The position numbers and the translations under genes are program-made. A stretch of DNA of 64,000 nt, taken from NCBI GenBank assembly GCA_021155195.1, contig JAJNPV010000046.1:194673-258672 (forward strand), in the 5' to 3' direction. This document shows positions 44,761 through 51,623 of the stretch, in pieces. The number at the start of each line of letters is the position of its first letter. Position 1 is the first letter of the stretch. The DNA comes from Ohtaekwangia sp. Lineage in GTDB: Bacteria; Bacteroidota; Bacteroidia; Cytophagales; Cyclobacteriaceae. The notes beneath the pieces are model-generated. The model worked only from the letters and a program-made list of their open reading frames with translations, searched no databases and was not told the origin of the DNA.

Positions 44761-44792
44761 CATCAACGTCCCCGAGACGGGTGACGTTGATG
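44761..44792. repeat. REP hairpin, RAYT-1 side B
   Basis: CATCAACGTCCCCG / CGGGTGACGTTGATG with an AGA loop and one bulged base, 57 bp upstream of the RAYT start. Same core as the 44105 hairpin in inverted orientation. Confidence 0.75.
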
Positions 44793-44820
44793 GGGTTTAC
44801 GAAATCAAACTTATCTTCTT

Positions 44821-44904
44821 AGGTTGGAATATCAGTTATCAGATCGATTAGAAATCGATGTTATTGTAGGTTCGACAATCGCTTTGCTAACTTGTCGAAC
44901 AGCA
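44821..44904. repeat. Dispersed hairpin repeat, copy A
   Basis: About 80 bp containing ATCAGATCGATTAGAAATCG and the hairpin GTTCGACA..TTGCTAACTTGTCGAAC. Nearly identical to 46074-46152 and related to 50091-50158, 49097-49131 and 60951-61014. Confidence 0.7.
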
Positions 44905-44982
44905 AAGACTCTGAAATAGAAAATGCCCTTTTTGTTCTTGTTGGTCGCTGACCAACAAGTTCCGAATTATTCACGCTTACTG

Positions 44983-45825
44983 TTAGACCATTTCCACGCT
45001 GCGGGTCAGGCGGCCCGTAAAAACTAAGGATAAAACTCTTAGGAAGAAAAAACAAAACCCCCGGTCTTGCCGAGGGTTTGTTACTACTGTAAAGTTTGGT
45101 TCAGGCCAGTGTTCGTCAAGTACCGAAGCAAAGGATTTATTCCGAAATGAATCTTTGTATTTGCCATTAGGTCTTGAATCCCAACTCCATCGGTTACTTC
45201 CGAATTGCAACCTCCATAGTCGCAATCTTCTTTCATGATCAAAGAAACAATCCATTTCTGCCATTTGCCGCTCAAGATCAAGATTTTTTACCTGAATTCT
45301 CGTGATCATGTTCGGCTGTACTTTTAATACAAATCTCCATGACTCAGAAAACCGATAGACCTTATCAGGGACTTTGCTTTTTCTGGAATGAACTAATGTT
45401 TCCTCAAAGCAAAGTCTTTCCTGTTCGGTGAATTTCTTACCAAAGAAATCTCTTGATTCGATATCCTTCAAACATTGCTCGCGCACCGCATACACTTTTT
45501 TGCCTAAACGCCTGCGCTTTTTCAAGAAGTCTTTCCGATAACTCCACTGTGTAGTGTTAATCTTTTCAAGAATAGCGCGAAAGAAGGCGGCCTGCTTTGT
45601 ACGCGCTACGTCATCTCGTAGTACATAAAATCGGATAAAACCCCTTTGAACTGGAGGTTTAAGCTCCGTCCATTCAATGCTACGTAGCTGATTTCTCAGA
45701 GCAAGTTCCTCTTTGTGCCTTCTAATCAGTTGTTTGTCTTCATCTTCCTTCTGTGCTTTTTTTCGATCACGCTTGGATCGAAGTCGGGTAAACTGAACCC
45801 AATAATCATAATCATGCGTGTCCAT
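44983..45825 (-). CDS. Conserved-looking basic protein, unknown
   Basis: A 280-aa, strongly basic protein without a signal peptide. The N-terminal half is highly charged (RLRSKRDRKKAQKEDEDKQL) and helical; the core has the phrase QRGFIRFYVLRDDVARTKQAAFF, then KKRRRLGKKVYAV and SESWRFVLKVQPNMI. I have a sense that similar proteins are scattered in Bacteroidota, but no function is known to me. The last 30-odd codons run through a terminator-like hairpin (45049-45079), so the natural stop was probably lost and the C-terminus is an artificial extension. Flanked by direct repeats A and B. Confidence 0.6.
   Translation of the reverse strand: MDTHDYDYWVQFTRLRSKRDRKKAQKEDEDKQLIRRHKEELALRNQLRSIEWTELKPPVQRGFIRFYVLRDDVARTKQAAFFRAILEKINTTQWSYRKDFLKKRRRLGKKVYAVREQCLKDIESRDFFGKKFTEQERLCFEETLVHSRKSKVPDKVYRFSESWRFVLKVQPNMITRIQVKNLDLERQMAEMDCFFDHERRLRLWRLQFGSNRWSWDSRPNGKYKDSFRNKSFASVLDEHWPEPNFTVVTNPRQDRGFCFFFLRVLSLVFTGRLTRSVEMV
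45049..45079 (-). terminator. Terminator inside the ORF tail
   Basis: On the minus strand AAACCCTCGG-CAAGA-CCGGGGGTTT is followed by a T-rich tract. It falls inside the 44983-45825 reading frame, implying the gene once ended before it. Confidence 0.65.
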
Positions 45826-46073
45826 ACCACGTATTTTTATTAGTTGTTTATACTTTATTTTGATTTTTGACCTGTATGGCCAAAGCAGAACCGCATCTGA
45901 TCAGATGTAGTCGCTAGAGGATATGGTGGTTAGGACTTAGCATGGGGCCTCTTTTTTAGTTTTAGATTTGAGGTGAAATGCGATGCAAAGATAATTCGTG
46001 TTTCCACTTTTTCAAATGAATTATTAAACCTAATGGATCTGGCGGAATATTAGCGCGTTAGAAATCTTGTCTT

Positions 46074-46152
46074 AGGTTCGAATATCAGATCGATTAGAAA
46101 TCGATGTTATTGTAGGTTCGACAATCGCTTTGCTAACTTGTCGAACAGCAAG
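46074..46152. repeat. Dispersed hairpin repeat, copy B
   Basis: Near-identical to copy A over about 75 bp (CGATTAGAAATCGATGTTAT, then GTTCGACAATCGCTTTGC and the closing TTGTCGAACAGCA). Together A and B bracket the basic-protein gene and an empty stretch of 250 bp. Confidence 0.7.
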
Positions 46153-46236
46153 AGAAAGATGATGCTCGATACGTTGAGCAAGTAATTTGGGTTTTGCAAT
46201 CACCGGCTTAATCAATTAAATCAAATTTCATCAACA

Positions 46237-46522
46237 TTACTTTCTTTCGTTCTTTTTGTCTTAGACACAAAAAGAACCAAAAAGGTCAAGACAAAAAAAT
46301 GCTTCCACGCTCAAGCCATCGCACCACCCCGCTTTTTTGCCGGGTCAACGCGCTTACGTTTCCAAATGAAGATTTAATAAATAATAACTGAGTAATTGTA
46401 AGGTCTGTTACCGCGCTCGGACGTGCACGAATAGAGCGGCTCACTTGGGGCATGAGCGGTGGCAAGGCGGTTAGTCCCGCATAAGCGGGATTACTTTCTT
46501 TTGGGTAAGCAAAAGAAAGTAA
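46237..46522. mobile_element. MITE-like element, 13-bp terminal repeats
   Basis: A 286-bp non-coding element in the large gap 45826-46880. Its ends TTACTTTCTTTCG and CAAAAGAAAGTAA are inverted repeats (12 of 13 match). Inside are a left hairpin GTTCTTTTTGT / ACAAAAAGAAC (46249-46277), a CCGC/GCGG hairpin, and, at the right end, the perfect hairpin TTACTTTCTTTTG / CAAAAGAAAGTAA (46491-46522). No transposase is encoded and no target-site duplication is obvious. The wording recalls dispersed intergenic repeats of Bacteroidota. The rest of this gap shows only repeat copy B and a fragment of the 30-kb repeat. Confidence 0.6.
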
Positions 46523-46651
46523 GAAGTGAATGCAAGGCTTCTACTTTTGTCAAGCAACGTCTCTCCTTCACAATGATCTGATAGTACCACCTCAACTCAA
46601 TTAAAATATATTGGCTTATACATTCATATCGAAGCAGTTCATCGCAGGCGA

Positions 46652-46698
46652 TGCACGAGACTCGCGATCTCAAATTATCTGTAGATGAAGTAAATATT
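46652..46698. repeat. Fragment of the 30-kb palindromic repeat
   Basis: ACGAGACTCGCGATCTCA and the following GATGAAGTAAAT match the left part of the repeats at 30353 and 30564. Nothing else was seen between 46523 and 46838. Confidence 0.5.
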
Positions 46699-46838
46699 TT
46701 AGCAATGTTTTTTGCGCATCGGTTGATGCGAGAGGTGATGTTGATAAGCAGATAATATGAGTTTAGCAGATAATGAAGATTGTTTGCTTATTGTGGGTTG
46801 GCTGCTATCTTCCAGTCATATCGCCATTCTGAAATAAA

Positions 46839-46865
46839 AAATGCCGGACACACCCGGCATTTCTA
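46839..46865 (-). terminator. Terminator of the oxidoreductase gene
   Basis: AAATGCCGG / CCGGCATTT with a 6-nt loop, followed on the minus strand by TTTT, 16 bp beyond the stop. Confidence 0.85.
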
Positions 46866-46880
46866 TTATGATTACTGAGA

Positions 46881-48284
46881 TCAGCTTTTCAAACTATAGC
46901 CTGCTCTTCGGGGACGACTTAAGTAATGATTGCCCCATTCGCTATTCGTAAATTTCTCGGCTTTAGAATCCCACTTCATTTTCACGCCAACTTCCTGGGT
47001 TCTTTCACTCACCCAGCGGGCGATGTTACCAAGATGCCCCACTGTAGCGGAGCGGTGACCAATTTCTACATCGGCTATCGGCTTCTCGCGGCTCTTAATG
47101 CAATCAATAAAGTTTTGAGAATGGTTTGTAATCTTCGGCACCTGAACTTTCATTTTTTCAAACGGTATGTCTAACCACGACTCATCACTGATTTCAATGA
47201 TCCCATTGCGGTCAAATTTAATTCTACCCTTATCACCAATAAACAACGCGCCTCCATTGGGGTCAGCATTTTCAGAGAGCTCCAAGTGAATGCCTCCGGG
47301 ATACGTATAGTGCATAATGGTTTCTTTCGCACCGAAGAACCTGCCAACCGAAGAATCGGATTTTGCAATCCACGGTTTGTAAGGTGTGCCTTCTACCCAC
47401 ACTTCTTCCGGGCCGCTTTCGTCCATACCCAGCGCCCATTGCACCTGGTCTAAATCATGCGCGCCCCAGCCACAAATCTCCCCACCACAAAAATCTTTAA
47501 TAGACAACCAGCCCGGCTTCGATCGGCTCTCTTTAATATTTGCATTGAATGGATGTGGTTCAACAGGTCCCATCCATTTGTCCCAGTCTACCCCTGCAGG
47601 AACGGGTTGAGCCGGAAGTGCATTTTCCCATGCTCCGGCAAAGTTTACACCCACCACTTTATTTATTTTGCCGAGGTATCCGTTGCGGATTAGCATCATC
47701 CCTCTGTAAAAAGGAAAGTCATTTTTCTTTCCGCCTCGTGCCGGGTTTCCGGGCCACGAGCGTTGCTGTGAGCCGGTTTGCAAAATGCGTTTGTGTTTTC
47801 GTACTGCATTCACCATGGCTCTGCCTTCTTCCACCGTTAAGGTGAGTGCCTTTTCGCAATAGATATCTTTACCGGCCATGGCGGCTTCAATACTGTGTTG
47901 GGCATGCCAGTGATCGGGGCTGGCTACAATAACCGCATCGATATCGGAACGTTCCAGAATTTTCCGGTAGTCCTGATACGCATCTACCTTGCTACCTGCC
48001 TGCGCGGCTTTCGCTTTCGCGCGGTTAAGATCCGCATCGGCCATTGCGCCAAACTCAACTCCAGTAAGACTTGCAAAAGATCCCGCCAGGGAACCGGCAC
48101 CCGGGCTTGCACCGCCAAACCGGTTGCCTACGCCAATGCCACCCAAAATTACTTTATCGTTAGCTCCTGCCCGTATGCCCGGTCGGGCTAATACATTAGC
48201 GGGAATGAAGTACGGTACGGCTATGCTGGCTCCGGCCAATACACTCTTCTTTAAAAAATTTCGTCTGCCTGATTTAGAACTCAT
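46881..48284 (-). CDS. Gfo/Idh/MocA oxidoreductase, Tat-exported
   Basis: A 467-aa member of the Gfo/Idh/MocA family. A Tat signal (SGRRNFLKKSVLAGASIAVP, cleavage near VLA) leads into the Rossmann domain with GGIGVGNRF and DIDAVIVASPDHWHA, then CEKALTLTVEEGR with the catalytic Lys of the EKP-like motif. The long C-terminal domain has HDLDQVQWALGMDE and a typical NHSQNFIDCIKSREKP. Such periplasmic enzymes act on sugars or cyclic polyols, often in glycan degradation; the exact reaction is not readable. It has its own terminator. Confidence 0.9.
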   Translation of the reverse strand: MSSKSGRRNFLKKSVLAGASIAVPYFIPANVLARPGIRAGANDKVILGGIGVGNRFGGASPGAGSLAGSFASLTGVEFGAMADADLNRAKAKAAQAGSKVDAYQDYRKILERSDIDAVIVASPDHWHAQHSIEAAMAGKDIYCEKALTLTVEEGRAMVNAVRKHKRILQTGSQQRSWPGNPARGGKKNDFPFYRGMMLIRNGYLGKINKVVGVNFAGAWENALPAQPVPAGVDWDKWMGPVEPHPFNANIKESRSKPGWLSIKDFCGGEICGWGAHDLDQVQWALGMDESGPEEVWVEGTPYKPWIAKSDSSVGRFFGAKETIMHYTYPGGIHLELSENADPNGGALFIGDKGRIKFDRNGIIEISDESWLDIPFEKMKVQVPKITNHSQNFIDCIKSREKPIADVEIGHRSATVGHLGNIARWVSERTQEVGVKMKWDSKAEKFTNSEWGNHYLSRPRRAGYSLKS

Positions 48285-48378
48285 GGTACGTGCGTTAATG
48301 TGAAATTAGTTTTGTGCGCTTATTGATAAGACGAAAAAATAACGAAATACACGTACAGAACTTTGCTTTTGTGTAAGG

Positions 48379-48648
48379 ATGGTAAAGAGGTGCCCTGATT
48401 GGCAAAAAAATTTGATGATTGTTGAGCCCGCGCTAAAACTTTCTATGATGATTATGGAAGGGCTCGTCCAAAGCTATGTTAACCTCGATAGAAACATCGA
48501 TGTTGTATTGCGACCTTGTGCCCCTTGGGGATCGGATTTACCTAAAATCAGGCTCATGCGAGTATTGATTGAGTTTTGGCAACGTGATAAAGATGGGAAT
48601 TGGTCGGGCGACCAACAACAAGGAATAATCATTAAATTCACTAGTTGA
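48379..48648 (+). CDS. Small hypothetical ORF
   Basis: An 89-codon ORF in the 378-bp gap before the NTF2-like gene. The second half (LDRNIDVVLRPCAPWGSDLP ... KDGNWSGDQQQGIIIKF) reads like protein, but the first 15 codons overlap a sequence (GAGGTGCCCTGATTGGC) that resembles one at 56575-56593 beside the second repeat array. It may be a gene remnant or a chance ORF. No family was recognised. Confidence 0.25.
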   Translation: MVKRCPDWQKNLMIVEPALKLSMMIMEGLVQSYVNLDRNIDVVLRPCAPWGSDLPKIRLMRVLIEFWQRDKDGNWSGDQQQGIIIKFTS

Positions 48649-48663
48649 AAAATCCCACACGAT

Positions 48664-49089
48664 ATGAAGCTTTCCATTTGTTTCGCTATTTTCTTAACTT
48701 ATAGTGCATCCGCTATGAATCCCAGCATCAACCCTGACTCTACCCGGGCAGTAATTGAACGGTTTAACGAGGCCTTCAACCGCCATGACGTGGATGGTGT
48801 AATGAACATGATGACCTCTGATTGCATCTTTGAGAACACCAACCCGACACCCGATGGCGCCCGGCTGGTGGGCGCAGTTGAGGTGCGCGCCTACTGGCAA
48901 AAATTCTTTGCTGCCAATCTGGATGCGCGCTTCGTAGTCGAAGATATGATTGTTGCCGGTGACCGCTGTGTGGTACGTTGGATCTATCATAAAACAAAGG
49001 AAGGAAAACCGTGGCATCTGCGCGGTGTGGATGTGTTTAAAGTACGGGATGGAAAAGTGTCGGAAAAACTTTCTTATGTGAAGGGATAG
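48664..49089 (+). CDS. NTF2-like/SnoaL-like secreted protein
   Basis: A 141-aa protein with a short signal peptide (to about SASA) followed by an NTF2-like cone fold: VIERFNEAFNRHDVDGVMNMMTSDC, then GARLVGAVEVRAYWQKFF, VVEDMIVAGDRCVVRWIYHKT, and the closing GVDVFKVRDGKVSEKLSYVKG. SnoaL-like and ketosteroid-isomerase-like proteins bind small hydrophobic ligands or are enzymes; a specific role cannot be given. Single gene, 14 bp after the hypothetical ORF. Confidence 0.85.
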   Translation: MKLSICFAIFLTYSASAMNPSINPDSTRAVIERFNEAFNRHDVDGVMNMMTSDCIFENTNPTPDGARLVGAVEVRAYWQKFFAANLDARFVVEDMIVAGDRCVVRWIYHKTKEGKPWHLRGVDVFKVRDGKVSEKLSYVKG

Positions 49090-49096
49090 AATTTTG

Positions 49097-49131
49097 GCTG
49101 TTCGACAAGTTAACGCAGTGATTGTCGAACT
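49097..49131 (-). repeat. Dispersed hairpin repeat, copy D (inverted)
   Basis: CTGTTCGACAAGTTAACGCA with closing ATTGTCGAAC, the reverse complement of the hairpin core of copies A-C. Confidence 0.5.
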
Positions 49132-49181
49132 ACAGATAAAAGGGATTTTTAATCCCACACATACCCTATTTATATTTGTCT

Positions 49182-49241
49182 ATGGCTCATAGCTATAGTA
49201 TCAGCGATCAAGAAGGTGTTTACTTTATAACCACATTTCCA
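49182..49241 (+). pseudogene. N-terminal relic of a Y1-type transposase
   Basis: From the ATG at 49182 the peptide begins MAHSYSISDQEGVYFITT, the customary N-terminus of a different group of Bacteroidota REP/IS200-like Y1 transposases. After about 19 codons it runs directly into the REP hairpin at 49243, and everything homologous is gone. It is therefore a 5' scrap of a second transposase cut at a REP. Confidence 0.5.
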
Positions 49242-49242
49242 A

Positions 49243-49268
49243 GCGGAGTCTCCGCCTCGGGACTCCGC
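49243..49268. repeat. REP hairpin of RAYT-2, R0
   Basis: GCGGAGTC / GACTCCGC with interior TCCGCCTCGG. It sits 15 bp downstream of the RAYT-2 stop and abuts the transposase relic. Confidence 0.75.
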
Positions 49269-49282
49269 TTTATGAATCTTTT

Positions 49283-49867
49283 TTAACGGCTATTCAAATC
49301 AACATCGTCCATTAAACCAACATGATCAATTGCGTAAACACCTTGTTCCCCCATCATATAAAATCCTGCAGAGCTATGTTTGTATTCCACCGGGCTACCT
49401 ACAAGGTTCCACTTGCCCCGGCAAGGGTTATCATGCATATAGCTTAGTTTTTGATTAATGAATCTTGTACTTCTGCACTCCTTCCAATCAAATGATGGTT
49501 GAAACACCTCATGTAATTTACCACGCTTGCAATCACGACTACTTACTCCTTCCTTAAGCTTGTTAAGAGTATCTCTATCTGTCGCTAGCTCTAATCGTTT
49601 TACAATCTCATACGCCATAAAACGTTTACCATTACCTATTATTGAATTAATTGATTTAACACTTTACTTAAATGCTATTAACGCATGCAGATGATTAGGC
49701 ATGATAACATATCCGGTTATGTAGTGTCCTTGTTGTTTCAAATAATCAAACCATTTGTATACAATGTAATACCCGTTAGTGATCTCAAACAGCGATAACC
49801 ATTCATAACAGGTAATAGTGATGAAATAAATACCGGAAGACTCAACGATTTGTCGCTTTGTACTCAT
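49283..49867 (-). pseudogene. RAYT-2 transposase with one nonsense codon
   Basis: A second REP-associated Y1 transposase, 194 codons in one frame with a single TAA at 49664-49666. Before the stop: YFITITCYEWLSLFEI and VIMPNHLHALI (His59, His61). After it, the frame continues SINSIIGNGKRFMAYEIV, the standard next segment, then KLSYMHDNP with the catalytic Tyr, and a longer C-terminus than RAYT-1. The one-codon lesion suggests very recent inactivation, or an error. Five matching REP hairpins lie on both sides. Confidence 0.85.
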
Positions 49868-49904
49868 AGGTTACAAATTACAAAAAAGCTAAGTTTCTTA
49901 TTAT

Positions 49905-50341
49905 GCGGAGTCCTTTGCCCGCGTTCATTCCAACGCTCCCGGAGACTCCGCTGGGAAGTGTTACGCGGAGTCCCTCGTCCCACTCAATCCAACGCTCCTG
50001 GAGACTCCGCTGGGAAGTGATTGTATGGAGTTCGCAAGGTCTTTTAGACTTGGCAGAATATTAGTGTGTAGAAATCAATGTTAAAGTATAAATTCAGATC
50101 ATTAGAAATCGATAACATCTAGCGCTCGACAATCGCTTTGCTAACGTGTCGAACAGCAATGATTACAAAAAAGTTAAGTTTCTCATTACGCGGAGTCCCT
50201 TGCCCCATTCATTCCAACGCTCCTGGAGACTCCGCTGCGAAGTGGAATAAGTTACAAATTACGAAAAAGTTAAGCTTCTCAATACGCGGAGTCCCTTGCC
50301 CTCGCTTATTCTAACGCTCCTGGAGACTTCGCTGGGAAGTG
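49905..50341. repeat. Cluster of four RAYT-2 REP elements
   Basis: Four copies at 49905-49960, 49965-50019, 50189-50244 and 50285-50341. Each starts GCGGAGTCC, has a central CCAACGCTCC(T/C)GGAGA, and ends CTCCGCTGGGAAGTG; GCGGAGTC and GACTCCGC pair. Three of them are preceded by a common ATTACaAAAAAGtTAAG tract, so the true repeat is about 90 bp. Apart from hairpin copy C (50050-50158), the interval to 50593 contains no convincing gene. Confidence 0.8.
50091..50158. repeat. Dispersed hairpin repeat, copy C
   Basis: CAGATCATTAGAAATCGATA then CTCGACAATCGCTTTGCTAA and CGTGTCGAACAGCA. Similarity to copy B also extends about 40 bp to the left (GGCAGAATATTAG). Confidence 0.6.
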
Positions 50342-50593
50342 TGCTACTTAGGATGCTTGTTTGAAGAAAATTATAAAATTCTTGAATGGATGGTAAACCA
50401 CCCAGTCTGGGGTAAACGTAAAAAGATGGACTACTACACGGTCAGTATATAACTTATTATCTTTGCAGTTCACTATGTAAGCCATTCCGCCTACATAGAA
50501 ACTCATGATGAATAAGTGCGTTATAACGGAACAGCATAATTAGCATGAAACAAAAAATAGTTCAAGGTGTTAATGACCAGCGTTGAAAATTCC

Positions 50594-51508
50594 ATGGAGG
50601 TACGTCATTTAAAACTTATTTCTACGATCTCGCGATTGGGCAGCATGACCAAAGCAGCAGAAGAGTTATGCTTAACGCAATCTGCACTCAGTCATCAGCT
50701 GAAAGAAGTAGAAAGCCGTTATGGAGTATCCATTTTCACGCGCGTAAACAACAAATTGATTCTTAGCGATACGGGTGAAATTATCTTGGAGTTTGCCAAC
50801 GATATCCTGGATCGGATTGAGCAAATGAACGAGACTGTTAGAATGGTAAAAAATTCTGAACTGGGTACAATCCGACTATCCTTAGAAGCTTATACTTCCT
50901 ATTATTGGCTTCCTTCCATGCTTCGGATATACAACGAACAATTCCCTAACATAGATATTCAAATTACTACAGAAAACCCCACCCGCCCAATTGAAGATCT
51001 TCAAAACCGGAAAGTTGATTTTGCCATTATGGTATATGAACCTCAGGATCCAGGTTTTCAAGCGATACCGTTATTTGAAGACGAACTGGTGGTTGTAGTA
51101 TCCTCGAGTCATCCCCTGGCTTCTCATGAAACAATAAATCTTAGTGATTTGGACAATGAAAAGATACTTACCCATACGCCTAAGCACGAACATCACAAGG
51201 TATTGGAAAAGTCTCATAGCCCTAACGAATTAAATCCTGATCGCTTCTTACACATCGCTTCGACTGAGACTATCATTACCATGACGGCCGAAAACATGGG
51301 CGTTGCTATCCTATCCCGATGGGCCATACAGCCGTACCTTGATTCAAGAATTAAATTACTGTCCATAGGTTCAGACGAAGGCCTTAAAAAAAATTGGTAT
51401 CTGGTCTCCATTAAAAGGGAGCTTCCGTTGCATGAAGAACAATTCGTTCGTTTGTTGAGAGAATATTTTGCTCATCCAGGTGGTTTCTTAAAACTTTCCA
51501 AATCATGA
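50594..51508 (+). CDS. LysR-family transcriptional regulator
   Basis: A 304-aa LysR-type regulator. The N-terminal winged HTH (MEVRHLKLISTISRLGSMTK then AAEELCLTQSALSHQLKEVE) resembles MetR; the C-terminal periplasmic-binding-like effector domain follows from about residue 90. Start at 50594 gives the standard M-E-V-R-H-L opening, although ATGs at 50567 and 50573 are possible. It is convergent with the SusD gene across a terminator, so it is not in that transcript; regulation of the Sus pair is only a guess. No other target is visible. Confidence 0.88.
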   Translation: MEVRHLKLISTISRLGSMTKAAEELCLTQSALSHQLKEVESRYGVSIFTRVNNKLILSDTGEIILEFANDILDRIEQMNETVRMVKNSELGTIRLSLEAYTSYYWLPSMLRIYNEQFPNIDIQITTENPTRPIEDLQNRKVDFAIMVYEPQDPGFQAIPLFEDELVVVVSSSHPLASHETINLSDLDNEKILTHTPKHEHHKVLEKSHSPNELNPDRFLHIASTETIITMTAENMGVAILSRWAIQPYLDSRIKLLSIGSDEGLKKNWYLVSIKRELPLHEEQFVRLLREYFAHPGGFLKLSKS

Positions 51509-51572
51509 TCTCTACCATGGATCATGAAGTTGCCCGGTTGTAGGGATAGATGCCGCGAACGACATCAAATAA

Positions 51573-51604
51573 AAAAGGCTATCTCACTTTCGAGATAGCC
51601 TTTT
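51573..51604. terminator. Bidirectional terminator
   Basis: AAAAGGCTATCTC / GAGATAGCCTTTT with a 6-nt loop, between the convergent LysR and SusD genes. Confidence 0.9.
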
Positions 51605-51623
51605 ATTTACCATTGCATCTTGC

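Noticed and set aside
45826..46880. tRNA or small-RNA gene in the 1-kb gap
   Set aside because: No cloverleaf or known RNA fold was seen; the hairpins belong to repeats.
50364..50452. Short plus-strand peptide tail (EENYKILEWMVNHPVWGKRK) before the LysR gene
   Set aside because: It looks protein-like but is only about 30 codons with no start or family; too little to call a relic.
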